A stretch of DNA of 64,000 nucleotides from the NCBI GenBank assembly GCA_039881045.1, contig JAYWVB010000044.1:1-64000 (forward strand). The letters run 5' to 3'. Below are positions 45,181 to 57,154 of this stretch, one piece after another; the stretch's first letter is position 1; each line of letters starts with the position of its first letter. The position numbers were made by a program, and so were the translations under genes. This stretch comes from Chaetomium olivaceum (taxonomy: Eukaryota; Ascomycota; Sordariomycetes; Sordariales; Chaetomiaceae). The notes under the pieces were generated by a model. That model was not told the origin of the DNA and searched no databases. It saw only the letters and a program-made list of their open reading frames with translations.

Positions 45181-46303
45181 GAAGAATCGGGTGTTATACA
45201 AATGAGTTCCCTATACCCAATGCTCGGTAATAATTATGGATGGCATGAGTGGCAAAGTGAAAAAAAGAAAGTGATGAAAGTATTGCCAAAAAGCAACTAG
45301 ATTTCCTCCAAGTTTATGGAATGAGAGACATCTGGGCAAAATGATGAGGTCAGAAGGCGGCCGTCCGAAGGACCGAGCAGATCAAGGCGAGTCTCTCTGT
45401 GTGTGTGTGCGACCCTCCTAGCTACTTAACCTAAAAAGTTGTGGAAGCACAGGGAAGGAAGCGGCCGGCATTTGGTGAGTAGGAGCAATTACACCGGAGC
45501 GTTGTCGCGGCATGTGAAAGTACGGATCCATGAACTGCTTGCCGCGCCCCTCTGTTTTAGTTCCCCACAGTGGAATGCTTGGCCATTTTAGTGAGCAGGG
45601 ATGTAACGACATGCCTTCCATACCTACCTATTTAATAATGCATACAAATACAGAAATACAGCATAGGTACTTAATAGAACGAGCATCGACAAAGCCGACT
45701 CGAGATCTACCTCGACCTTTGTTGGTATTGTAGGTAGCCAAGACTTGGACAATACGTTGCACTACATTGTACTGTACGCCACATGTTATCTTCATGTTCG
45801 CTTCGGGATCCTCTGGCGATAGACCAAAATCAAAATATGCCATTTCCTGGTCCGTTAATTCTATATCTAGCTATCTCTAAGCTACCTCGTCTAGGCAGGC
45901 AGTAGTCTATGCACCGTCGTAGAGAGACGCATGGTAGGGAAACAGGGCCTTTGCCTGCGCCGGCCAGCGTCCTGGCGGACTGGTGCCCCCAATGCTCCAA
46001 GTCCCGACCCTTCCGGCCGATGCTGCTCCGGGCGTATCCCAATACCTCATCCTGCAACACCACAAAGCTGAAAGCAGAACCGCGCTCCTTGTAAATGCCT
46101 GACGAGAGGAAAAGCAAGACGGGATAAAGCCAAATGAAGCAAATACGGGTGGGCAGAAAATGCGTGATAGCTCCCAACCAGAACACCGTCGCTGTTCGCT
46201 GTTGATGCAGTTTCTTCTAGGGTAGCAGATGTTATCTCGGGGCGGCAGGCGGCTCTAACACATGTGCCGCAGGGAAAAAATAGCCTTCTCCAGATGTTCG
46301 ACA
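45181..46303. other. 1.1-kb intergenic region
   Basis: Promoter of the patatin-like gene and 3' region of FUN30, both on the minus strand. No gene seen. Confidence 0.4.
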
Positions 46304-49300
46304 TTAATCCTCGCTCGGAGGCGTCGAAGGAGCCAGCTGTAACAGCTGGCTCTTCACCGCCGACTCCATCTCCCCAGATGTCATTTCGACCGTGCTCCAC
46401 CCGACGACCTTGTTGGCGAGCTCGAGCTTTTTCTCACATGCCTTGTACACGAGCTCCTCGACAGTTCCCTCACTAATGAGCCGGATGATTTCGACCGGCC
46501 GCGTCTGCCCCAGCCGATGGGCTCGGTTCTCGGCCTGGATGTCATCCTGCGGGTTGTCGGATTGGTCGAAGATAATGACCTTGTTTGCCGCCGTCAGGTT
46601 GATGCCGGTACCGCCAGAACCTGTCGTTAGGAGGAAGACGGGAATGGATTCGTCGGCATTAAACTCATTGATCAGCTCCTGCGTGCGCGATCGGTATTTC
46701 CTTGGAGCGACAGATACTCAATACCCTCCGAGGCGAGACACTCTCCGAGAATCTCAATCACTTTGGCAAACCGGGTGAAGACGAGGGCGCGGTCTCCGTT
46801 TGCCTGGTATCCGCGAACTAGTTCGAGGAGTGCCTTGACTTTGGCGCAATCCGTCCAGGAGTCGTCAGGGAGATCGTAGCCCTTGATGCATTTGTAGTCT
46901 CTACACCAAAGATGCAACTCGAAATCGGACAGGGCCTTAAGCTCGTTTGTGAGATGGTCCAGCTTTGGTTGCTTCAGCTCTGCCTGAGGAACCCGCTTCA
47001 TCAACACATCGGCCATCTTCTCGACATCGCGATCCTTGAAGAACCGCCGGAACAGCTGCGGGTGGATGGCCGATTTACGCAGCTGGATCCAAACGTTGTT
47101 CGTATCGTTTTCACGGCCTTCTTTCACGCGGGGGCTGGCATCTTGCGTGTCAGACTTCCTGAACCGTTTTTCGTAGCCTCGGTAGATGGCTTCCTGGACC
47201 GGATCCATCTTGCAAGTGATAACCTTGGTCGTCTTGGGCGGTAAGTCCTGAAGCACCTGTTCCTTCCGCCGCTGGAGGATGAATGGCTCAAGAATCGTTC
47301 GGGCACGCGCAACCCGCTCGCTATGTAACAGCGCCCCCTTGGAAACAGCCGTTAGGGAGACTTTCTGGCTGAACAGCGCTTCCAGATTTTCGAAGTGGGC
47401 CTGGAAAAGACTCGGCTCCACGAACTGGAGAAGCGCGATCATCTCCATGAGATTGTTTTGAACAGGCGTGCCAGACAAGACCAGACGCCAATTGGCGGTG
47501 ATGCGCAAAAGATCCTTGTAGAGCTTTGTCTTTGGGTTTTTCATCTTGTGGCCTTCGTCAAACACCGCTACTATCGGCCGGAGATGACGGAGGTTGCTTA
47601 TGTCGTCGTTCCTCGACAGTTGCGTGTACGAAGTCAGAACCACATGGTGGCTCGATGGATCATCCCGGATCTCGTAGGCAATCTCGTCTCGAACCGCCTG
47701 ACTTCCTTGGTAGAGCGTGACATTGAGCTTCGGGGCGAACCTCTTGAACTCTGCAGCCCAGTTTGCCAAGGTGGACGGTGGGACGACGATGACATTTGGC
47801 CAGGGACGGTCGCTTTCGCTTTGGTCACCTCCCTCCCAGGCTTCGATGATCGCACACATGAGCGAGATAACCTGGCACGTCTTGCCCAGACCCATGTCGT
47901 CGGCCAATATGCTGCCATACTGGTTTTTATACAACAGGTGAAGCCAGTTGAGCCCGTATATTTGGAAGGGCTTCATCGTGCAGCCCTCCATGAGCTTCGG
48001 CTGACGCAGCGGCACCTCCACCAGTTTCGTAGAGTCCTCCATGCTGAGCGGCGTCATCGGCTTTCCGTCATCGGACTTGGAGTCGTTGCGAAGCTGGCCG
48101 GTCTGGTCGATATTCCATTTCGAGGTTGTCCCTTTGAGCGACTCGGCTTGCGATTCGCATACTGCAATGATGTGGTCTATGTCGTCCAGGGCACGCGCGT
48201 AGGTTCTGACAGCCGAAACAATGTCGTCTCCAATAGAGACCTTGGCCGATTTCTTGCCACGCTTCTTCTGAGATATGGTCACGTCGCGGGCTTCCTCGAG
48301 ATCGTTGAACGGCTGGCGTGAGACCATCAGCTTCGCACTGTCCTCCTTAACATTCGCAATGGCGACAAGCTGCATGACATCGCAAGTATTCAGGTAGTTC
48401 AAAACACGTTCGTCGAAGGAATCCTCCTCTTCGTCCTCCACTGGCGAAGAACCGCGTCGTGCGGATGCCTTTGGCTGTTTGTACCCATCATCCACATCGT
48501 CGTCGCTAACGAGGTCGATCAATTGCGGTCGGGGTGGTGAGGGCTGGCTAAGTTTCAACACGGGGCTCGAGGGGCTGACCACGCCGGGGCGACGGCCCTG
48601 TACTAGGCGCCGACGGGCTGGTTTCGGTTTCGGTGGGGAAATTTGTCGCAAAGACTCGAAGCTCTCTAGCGACGAAGTAGGTGAGAGTGACACCCAATCC
48701 TTCTGCAAAACATACGACTTCTCCGGGCTCGTTAGGAAGCTCGCAGGGGCGGGCGTGGAATTCTGTGTCTCGTCAGTTTCTCTATCTTAAGGGCTGAAAC
48801 GCTCTTCACTGTAACTCACAGGTTTCCCAGCACGTGGTTGGCTCCCGGCCGCGGAGTTTGACGTCTTCGACTCCTTGGGCTGAAACGAAGATGGGCGAAT
48901 GTCACCCCTGGAAGGCTCGTCATCATCTGACGAATCACCCCCGGCGTAGATTGGCGCATCTAGCTCGTCATCTGATATCATGACAAACTCCCGCTTTGGT
49001 GCCGTCTTCGTGATTGCCAAAGTTTGCCGGGCAGGCGCCCTAAACGCGGTACCGGCAGGAGCCATAAGGTTTGCGATTCGACCTCCTCTTTGTTGAGCCG
49101 CTTGCGGGCGAAACGGAGAAGAGGCAGGTACTTCAACGACCGATTTCGGAGAGGAAGTTGTGGGGTTCAGAGCTCGCGAAGCTGATCGCCCGATGATCTG
49201 AGTGGGCTGTGTGAAGTAGGGTGATTGTGTTACTACGCTCAGCTCGTCGTCGTCTTCAATATGGAACCGCCGATGACTGGCGGGCGGCGACGAGGAAAAC

Positions 49301-49305
49301 TCCAT
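46304..49305 (-). CDS. FUN30: FUN30/SMARCAD1-type SNF2 chromatin remodeller
   Basis: Two exons (49305-48820, 48762-46304) with a 57-bp intron. The N-terminus is Ser/Pro/acidic with a CUE-like helical segment (VLNYLNTCDVMQLVAIANVK). The ATPase has Walker A in LADDMGLGKTCQVISL, VVPPSTLANWAAEFKRFAP, Walker B DEGHKMKN, LVLSGTPVQNNLMEM, then lobe 2 LVFTRFAKVIEILGECL, TTGSGGTGINLTAANKVIIF and ENRAHRLGQTRPVE with the arginine fingers. FUN30 slides nucleosomes, aids silent chromatin and promotes DNA end resection. At about 46681-46688 one base is missing between GNTDRA and ELINEFN; adding it gives 981 codons plus stop. Without this the last 125 residues, including motif VI, are lost. Confidence 0.92.
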
Positions 49306-49984
49306 TGTTGGAAAACCGAGTTAGGAAACGTAGGGGAGTCGCGCGAAATCGGTAGACGAGGCTATTTCAGTTCTGCAATGCCAGAGAAAGCAAATTTCCG
49401 GTTCGGTAGCTGTCAACCTCGCTCCCAGAAATTTGCGGTCAGCTGCAAATCGGACAAGGAAGTCGGTAGGTGATTAGGTGGAATCAGGTAAACAGAAAGT
49501 GAAGTCAGATGAACCAATACAATCGGAAGTTAAGGTGGTAAAATCTTGCTGACGGAATCTCGTTTCCGTGCTTCAATTTGGCGAGAGCAGTTCGGGATGG
49601 AGAAGGACGGTGCTTGGGGGAGTTGCAAGAAGAATCCAGTGCTCCCCCTGTCCGTCCGCAAACAACGCCAAACTTATCGGCGCCCCACAACGCGTTAATG
49701 GGCCCTTTTGCGGGTCGACGCGACAAGGGTCCGCACGTCGACACGTGCGCGGTCAAGGAACGGTAAAGTACGGCACCAGAGCATGTCGAGTCTGTGCCTC
49801 AGCAACACATCACATCACGCACATCCAAAGGAACCAACCAACCGAAGAAGCCTAATTCAAGCTTAACCTTATCACCGTTGTAATCCAGACAACAAGCCTC
49901 AACTGTCTCTCAACACTCCTGTGTGGATCTCTAATTCCAATCTCACCCATCAAATCACTTTCATCCCACATCACCTACCTCATC
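49306..49984. promoter_or_regulatory. Divergent promoter region FUN30 / VMA21
   Basis: Gap between two divergent start codons; the VMA21 side has a pyrimidine-rich leader at 49860-49980. No gene seen. Confidence 0.4.
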
Positions 49985-50514
49985 ATGGCCACCCGCCGCA
50001 TCATCTCCCAGGAGAAGACCCTCCTAGAGAAAGACGACAGCATTGGCTCCAGCCCAGCAGCAGACGAGAAGTCCAACATTGCCCGGCGGTCCCGACGTGA
50101 GCACCCCCATAAGTAGCCTAGCTACCCGGGCTCTCATTCATCACATGATGTTAACCCTCGCCTGTCATGTACAGATCCGTCATCATGAAGCTCCTCGCCT
50201 TCACCCTGGGCATGATCGTGATACCCATCGGGTCATACTTCGTCACCGTCGACACAGTCTTCAACGGTAAGCCAAGCAATCCCGTCAACTACCAGCACTG
50301 CCCACCCACCAGCACCTACCCAGCCCTACCACAAATGCCCCCCCAAGACTGAACCATGTCTCTGTATGTTCTAGGCAACTCAACCTACGCGGGCGCTCTC
50401 GCAGCCATCATGGCCAACGTGGTGCTCATAGGCTATATTTTTGTGGCCATGGCCGAGGACCAGAGTGACCAACTGGAAGGGGGAGGTGCCAAAGATGGGA
50501 AGAAAGACCGGTGA
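49985..50514 (+). CDS. VMA21: VMA21 V-ATPase assembly chaperone
   Basis: Three exons (49985-50096, 50175-50266, 50375-50514). Sequence matches the fungal family: MATRRIISQEKTLLEKDDSI, then helix 1 SVIMKLLAFTLGMIVIPIGS, YFVTVDTVFNGNSTYAGA and helix 2 AAIMANVVLIGYIFVAMAED. The C-terminal KKDR is a dilysine ER-retrieval signal. VMA21 escorts the V0 sector out of the ER during vacuolar ATPase assembly. In a CCC run at 50082-50084 one C is apparently missing: adding it turns the exon 1 end into the family's APAVP motif, makes the splice phase correct and gives 114 codons plus stop. Without it the join runs into a stop at once. Confidence 0.93.
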
Positions 50515-51346
50515 AAACGGTGTTCTTCGATTCCCCTTTTTATGTATTTTTATCAGGTTATTTAGTGTGATTTGCTATCTATTTGGGACGGAAAGCCTTG
50601 CCGATACACAGTAGAGGTGGTGTCCATGGGACCTGTTGAACGCTAATGCACCCAACCCCCACGATCAGGACATAAATGGTTCACCGCCGTGGGATCGTCG
50701 TACAGCTGCTTTCGTGACAGTCTCAGGTCCATTACGTTCTGAATACAGGCCTAACTATGTTCCGTCTAGACTCCTTTCTCCCTATTCCCCCCCGATCCAC
50801 GAGTATCGAGCGCTAAAACCCCCCTCTCAGTCACAGAAAAAACAATGAACAGAAAGGACGACATAATTAGGGAAACGGTATCGCCAGAAACAACAATCGA
50901 CAAGAACCTCCCAAGACCCCATCTCATTACTTGCTTCGTGAATCGCATAAAACCCATCAACCAACCGCAAACCATGTAATCCGCGCATGTACGTTTGGGA
51001 GACAGAGTCCCACCTTCTCATCCCGTCAGAAATCGACACACAGAAGACAAACAGAAAAAAGCCCCGCTAATGAGTGTCCAAGGTAGGCCCAACAAACTTT
51101 TCATCTTTTTACCGCCCCGAAGCACCGAGAAGAGCCAGCAGACCGCCCAGAACCCCCCACTTTTCCCCGGTGACGCAAGTACAATCATAATTATGCCACC
51201 CGCCGCTTTCGAACATCTTTCTGCTGACCTCTCCCAACTGTTTTCCGGTCGGTCGAGAAAATGGGTATCGAAATCAACAAAATAAAACAGTAATAGGAAA
51301 ATCGAGTATCCGTGTGCCGCTCGGGGCCGAGGGACAAGCATCAGCA
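50515..51346. other. Convergent 3' region
   Basis: Tail-to-tail gap between VMA21 and the DUF2406 gene. No gene seen. Confidence 0.45.
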
Positions 51347-52810
51347 CTATCCGTGCTTGCTAAACCGTCGTGCAAACCAGCTCTTTCGCTTCTCAGGCTG
51401 AGCCGGCCGGGCCTGATGCGCCTGGTGAACAGGGTTGTTCGAGACCGGTTTCCTCAGCGTCCCTCCTCCCACATCTTTCCGCGGGACCGGTGGTAAAGGG
51501 TTGCCGTGGCTGGGCGCACCGCCCACCTGATAGTTGTTGTTGTGGCCTCCGCCCCCATTGCCTCCCGTGCTCAATGCAAAATTGGGGCCCTGGTACGATG
51601 GGCTTTGACCGAAGCCAATGCCGTAATCGTTCACCGGTTCCGGCTGTCGTCGGGGTACCGAGGATTGCACGCGCTCTACCGAGCTGTTGTCGCTGCTGGT
51701 GGGGTCGGTCTGATAGCCCGCTGGTTCCGCCGAAGAACCGCTCCCGGCAGCAGTGGTCACCGTCTCATATGACCGGTGATTGCTCGGAAGTGAATAATCC
51801 ATCTGCTGGGGCGGCTGTTGGTATTGTTGCTGTCTGTGGGAAGCGCCGTGATACGGTTCGGACGCCATCCTCGGCCATCCTCGTCGACCGTTCTGCGCCG
51901 GACCCCCGTAACCGCCATACCCAGGTTGCTGCTCGTAATAGCTGTCGCGTTGCCCCATGCCACTCGACCTGAGATCCGGGAGACTACTATCCGCGCGGTT
52001 GGCGTACATCATCGAAGGCGGACGGCTGCCATAGTAGCTGTCGTGGTTGAATCGGCCGCCGTTTCCATCTGTTCGGATTTGTGAGCAATGCGCCACCCTT
52101 CGAGATTGGTGGGGATACATACTCCCACCGTAGTAACTAGCCCTCCGACTAGGTCCCCATGTTGTTGTCCCTTCTGTATCTGATTAGTTAGCATTCCATC
52201 CCACGCTAGGGTTCTCCCATTCGTACCTGGACGAATTATGGACCTCCGGTTGTTGTACCCGCCATCAATCGCCGCCTCAAAGCTGCGAATGGTATCGAGT
52301 GGGCGTTCCCACCGACTGCGGGTCGGGTTTGATCTGTCGGGTTCGGCTGTGGAGCTTTGATTAGCCTTGCGCCCGAAATCCAGAACATTGTCTCAGATCG
52401 TACGAATTGGGTTCCCAAAAACGTCCTTGTGCTGAATACTCCTCAGAGAGGCAAGCGAGGACTTGACGGTTGCGGCAACAGCGGCTGTGATGTAAGTCAG
52501 CAACGGCGTAGGGCTGGGGGGATTTGGGACAAGGCTGCTCACAAGGTTCCGCCTCCTGCATGGCGAACGTCGGGTCCGCTTTGCTGTGCAGCCTCTTCGC
52601 TTCTTTTTCAGCAGATGTCTCATGCAAGTCGACCTTGTGGTTGCTGCCCGAGCCTCGAGACTTGTCCGACCGAAAACTAAACGCTCGGGGCTTCCTAGGT
52701 CTTTCGGTCTGCTGCGGCGGCGCTGAGTGTAACTGGGGCGCGTGCTGTGGCGGGGCGTGCTGGAGTTGGTGAGGAGGAGCCGGTGGAGGATGGGTATTTG
52801 CGATCGCCAT
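51347..52810 (-). CDS. DUF2406 family protein
   Basis: Five exons (52810-52543, 52484-52404, 52346-52227, 52179-52123, 52068-51347) give 415 aa. The Gln/Pro/His-rich N-terminus is followed by the conserved DUF2406 core: AFSFRSDKS, VDLHETSAEKEAKRLHSKAD, LASLRSIQHKDVFGNP, DRSNPTRSRWERPLDTIRSF. A disordered Gly/Tyr/Gln-rich C-terminal half (DSYYGSRPPSMM) ends in a basic RKSWFARRFSKHG. Yeast DUF2406 proteins are peripheral and linked to cortical or stress functions, but the role is unresolved. The intron at 52069-52122 is 54 bp and in frame, so reading through it would add about 18 residues without a stop; GTATGT donor and family spacing favour splicing. Confidence 0.85.
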
Positions 52811-55800
52811 CGTGCGGGTCGGGGAATGGCAACGACTTTATTATCTCTTTGCACCCTGGACGACCGGGGTTGAGCGCAGAAACGGATGCGCGATGGAGCC
52901 AGACTCGGCTTATCCTTGCCGTGGTTACTGTGACGGCAACCCGTCTGTCAGAAAGCCAACAAGTAACTGTTGCTTGAACAACAAGGACTGGAGAATAAAA
53001 GTGGATTGTCGGGGGGGATCCTGGACGTCGAGAAATTGCCCTGGGCGCCTCTGGTGCTTTTTCAGGACCACGGGATCCACTGAGTGTTTGTTACAGGTCT
53101 TTGTGGGAATCAAGGCGGTGGATGCCTTTTGAGGTTTCGGACGCGGCCTCTAATAGAATGTCGGGAGACGGAGCAAAGCAGGTGGTGACTCCAAAGCTTT
53201 CTGCAAAAACAACCGTGGTTGAAATCACAGAGGCGGCGGCGGGAGCTTGGAGGTGGCAGGTTCTTGGCACTTGCGCCTTTTGTCCTGGGGATTCCCGTCT
53301 GCTGGCAGTTTCCCCAATTGCTGGGTCCAAGACGGGGGGCTTTCTTTCCTGGCGTCAGATCGGCTCACTGGGCGCTCGATCCAGTTTGCTGCAGGGGTGG
53401 GAGAGAGCAATCGGGCAGCCTGGATAGTGTTCCATCCACTGCAACCCCAGAGCAGCGCCTTGTGGAGCCAGCGCTAGGGCCGACGGCGGTGGGTGGAGTG
53501 GCTTCAGACGACGGCACTGACGTCAGCAATCGTCGCCCCCACTACAAACCTGGAAACTTCAAATCGAAAATCACCGCTGCTCGAGAAAACGTTGAGAACC
53601 GTTTATTTCGGGCTCGCAAACGTGTAAATGAGCAGGGCGCCGTTCTTGAGAAGATTCCACGGCTGCCTTCAATTTGGGTGTTCTCGCGAATGCCAATGGC
53701 GCGATAAATTTGGTGTGTGTTGAATACGAGGTTTGGTCTCCTTTGCGGGAAGGACGGCGTTGCATGTGCAGCGCAGAAAATCGGCGCTAAATCGATGCAG
53801 CGGCCAAAGGTCGTCCCAATCTGAAGCGTCGGGGTCTAACCCAAACCCTTTGCTTGAGGTGTATGAAGAGATGGCTTCAGGCGTGTGCTGCGCAAAGAGG
53901 ATTTTTATCGATGCGACCTGGGACGAAGAGTCCGAAAACAATAATGAGCGGTAACGATGCCGCTAACGAGAAGAACGGGCGTCCACTGCTGCTTCGTGGA
54001 GCCACAAACGAGGGTTTCGAATGCAACGATAATGCTATGGGGCCCACCGCAGAGTGCGCCAGTACCAAAGGGTTTCAAGTGGGAGAAAATGGACAAAAGT
54101 GTGTGGTGGGCAGCCGTATTCTTAAGAATGATTCGGCTTCCGGATGCAGCTGGCAACACGCTAGGCCGCGCGGAAAGGTGGGAGGACACAGCACGAAACT
54201 GCAAGGCGGGCGACAATCTCAGGCCTGTTTTGATTTGCCGCTTGCAGCTCCCTCCTTTCTTCAGCGTCGTCAGCTTCCTGACCGACAAGGGGCCTTCCAA
54301 CACGAGCTCGACGAGCTGGCGATGGTCCTGACACTGGTGCTACGCAGCTGATCTCCACCTGCAAATCCTGGGGACGTTTCGCCGCCTCACTGGCTCCCCA
54401 CTACCTGGGCTGTCTGTAGAACGATGAGGTGGCGACTGGGGACGCGATCTACATAGTTAGTACTGGCCGATCCGTCGGTCTCAGGCTCACGCAACAGCAG
54501 AACAGGTCTCGGAACAGGGAAGCACCTTGGTCCGGTTAGTTGCCGCCCAGGAGACGGGACGTCGCTGCGCCGCAGCTTGCGCGGATGGGTAACACTCATC
54601 CATATTGTTACCGAGCAACTCGGAACAGAATAACGGTTTGAACCAGGGGACGTACCGCACACATATCAGCTGGAAGTGGCCACAGCCAATTGATGGGGGA
54701 TCTTCCTTCAGACGTTTCATCGCCTGGGTCACATCTCGAGGCTCGTCCTGAGCAAGACGCAAAGCCACAATGCATGTCACCATAAAGTTGGTACATGCCT
54801 GCACCTCAGCCGAAAGACCATGGAATACACGTATAGCTTGTTTACTTGGTCAAGGAACGGATAAGTATATATTATCTCTGTCTTTATTTGTCGTGTGTAT
54901 CAGGCGCATACCGGCTCAGGTATTTAATTATCTGGACCGCGCTATGCTCAAAACCTCTGGTTTTCGATGAGATGCAATGTATTTTGCGGCCTGATGACCT
55001 GGTAACCGTGACACCCACGATCTAGTGCAAATAAAGTCACAACTGACATCCCCATGTCTTGACTCGCTGCACATGTAGTAGTCCTGGTGATATATCAACC
55101 AGAGAGAAACACCAGTATATCATTCAAGCCTTGATTTTAGGGTTCAGGTATCAACTCAGACCCGCCTGCGCATGGGGATATGCAAAGCCTATCTCCAATC
55201 AAGCCGTTGGAGCTGTTTTCAATCAACTGAAGCTTTAGGGAGGGTTCCGGCCGCGCCCCGCTTGCCACGCTTCCACTTGTGAGCAGCACCTACTTAGAGT
55301 ACCGGTGTATCTTCGTGCCGGTTTGTCGGGCTGAATGGGGCTTACCATAAGGCTACGTGCATAGCAAGGATCAACCGTCATACCGTTGGCCTGCGGTGGT
55401 GTAGTGGACTTCACACGACATGTCCATCTGGTGTCCTCATCACTCTCTATCTGATAAACCGGGGCCGCGTTTTTTCCCGGTCCCTGGCCGAGGGGTCGTC
55501 TTAGGCGAGAACCTGCATCTGATTAAGTATTGTGCGGCGGTGCTTGCTCGTTTCGGGCAGAGACATTATCCCAGGGGGTGGGGCATCAGTGAGACTGAGA
55601 TCCGGCGGGGCCGGGCCTGTAAGATGGCTCGCGATAACCGTTGGGCTACTCTTGTGATTCCCGTCGTCCATGGTTCGGATGGCCTGACGGGTGTCTTGCT
55701 TTGGGGCCTCCCGAGGCCCCCTGGGCCGTTGGCCGCATTTTCGCATCCAGCCGGGTACCTGCGTAAGTGTACGAGCCTCGCCGGCGCATTCTTTGCGTGG

Positions 55801-56446
55801 CGACAAGTAAGGCCGCCGCTGGCCAGAGCACAAACGCTCCATGCCCCTCCAACTAGTTGTCGATCCGTTGCACAACTCGCAGTGGATGTCTTGTCGAGGC
55901 GCACGACAGAATGTTCTCGTAGTGCCAGACTTCCACAGGAACTTTGCCAGGTGTTTGAGAGATGGGAAGTTGCAGTCTGCTGCTTAGCCGCTTGAGCGTC
56001 AGCGAATTATTCTCATTAGTTATAATTATCACGGAAAGACTTGGACTTTGTTGGTCGGATAACATTGGCCAATGGTTCTCGTTCGGGTCTGATTCACACA
56101 ACACATCCAAAGCCAGCCTTATTCTCCAGTCACCATTCCTGTAGCCAGAGCCGCCTCGACGATCTTGTACACCTGTAGAATTTGTAGCCCAGGTTTGGCC
56201 ATTATGGTTGTTATTGTGACATGAGAGAAGACGGAGGGTCTCCCTCTGAGCTGCCTTGTGTGTCCCTCACCAGTGAAGCACTGTCCCGTACCCCATGTTG
56301 CGGATCTTCAACGGCATCGTCATTTTGGTATTGCCTTGATTTTGAATGCTAGAAGCATGGCCCATGTCTGTTGAGGCCTTGCCAATCCCTGATGCACCGA
56401 AATCATGAACCACCTTTACCAACTAACTCCGGCCTGATCCATTTCC
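52811..56446. other. 3.6-kb gap without recognisable gene
   Basis: Readings of 100-190 codons occur (for example 53219-53707 and 53854-54351 plus, 55420-55995 plus) with no domain, codon bias or coherent introns. The part near the eL33 gene is its 3' region. No repeats or tRNA genes were convincing. Confidence 0.45.
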
Positions 56447-57154
56447 TTAAATCGAGGAGGGGTAGAGCATGATGCGAACCGAGGCGCCAAAAGATCTCGA
56501 AGGGAGGGGGTTCGCGAACTTCGCCCGGACAACACCGGAGTTTCCTAGAGAAAAACAGTCAGCCAAACCCATCCCGATTGCTGTAACATAGTCGTTAAAT
56601 CCTACCGTGTGGCCTCGTCACCTTGCCCCAGATGACGCGGATCTTGGTGCCGCGCACCTCCTTCTGGCCCCGGTAGACATACGCGACCCGCTTGCCGGCA
56701 TAGAAGCTGTATTCCGCGTTAATCCTCGCCCATCGACACCTCGTGCCCGGTTCGCGAAACGTACTTGGCAGCAGCGGTGTCATCAACGCCCTCGATCTTG
56801 ATCAAACTGGTCTTGGCGTGGGTCGTGTGGCGGCTACGCTGATAACTCAGGTGGCGACCCCTATGGAACAATTGCGGTCAGTCTCTCGAGCTCATCGACG
56901 TTCGGCCTCCGGGTGGGCTATCGCAAGTCGCGTGGGTCCATCGACTTCGGGATCGCAGATCGGGGTGTTCGGGTTTGTCACCGGGGTTTGCACTCACTTG
57001 ACGTATACTAGAAGACACAGTTAGCCATGTTCAACAGTTCAAAGTACGTGCAGTGACAATGCTGGTTATCGCGACCGCGTTATCGGTCGGCGCCAGCAAA
57101 GTTGCTGCTGCAAATCCGGGTTCGCTCACATCTATGACCAGCTTCGGTAGGCAT
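56447..57154 (-). CDS. RPL33: 60S ribosomal protein eL33 (L35Ae)
   Basis: Five exons (57154-57130, 57007-56998, 56860-56765, 56706-56606, 56544-56447) give 109 aa, the usual length. The protein reads MPTEAGHRLYVKGRHLSYQR, then KTSLIKIEGVDDTAAA, FYAGKRVAYVYRGQKEVRG, KIRVIWGKVTRPHGNSGVVR and ends SFGASVRIMLYPSSI, a clear match to eukaryotic eL33. It is a cytosolic large-subunit protein near the tRNA exit region. Exon 2 is only 10 nt and exon 1 25 nt; introns of 122, 137, 58 and 61 bp cluster at the 5' end, as common for fungal ribosomal protein genes. All phases fit without correction. Confidence 0.95.

Noticed and set aside
55394..55470. tRNA-like start (GGTGGTGTAGTGG) resembling a D-arm
   Set aside because: I could not fit an acceptor stem, anticodon arm and T-arm in the following sequence.
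55420..55995. Plus-strand reading of 191 codons
   Set aside because: No recognisable domain, irregular composition, and comparable readings exist on the opposite strand over the same interval.
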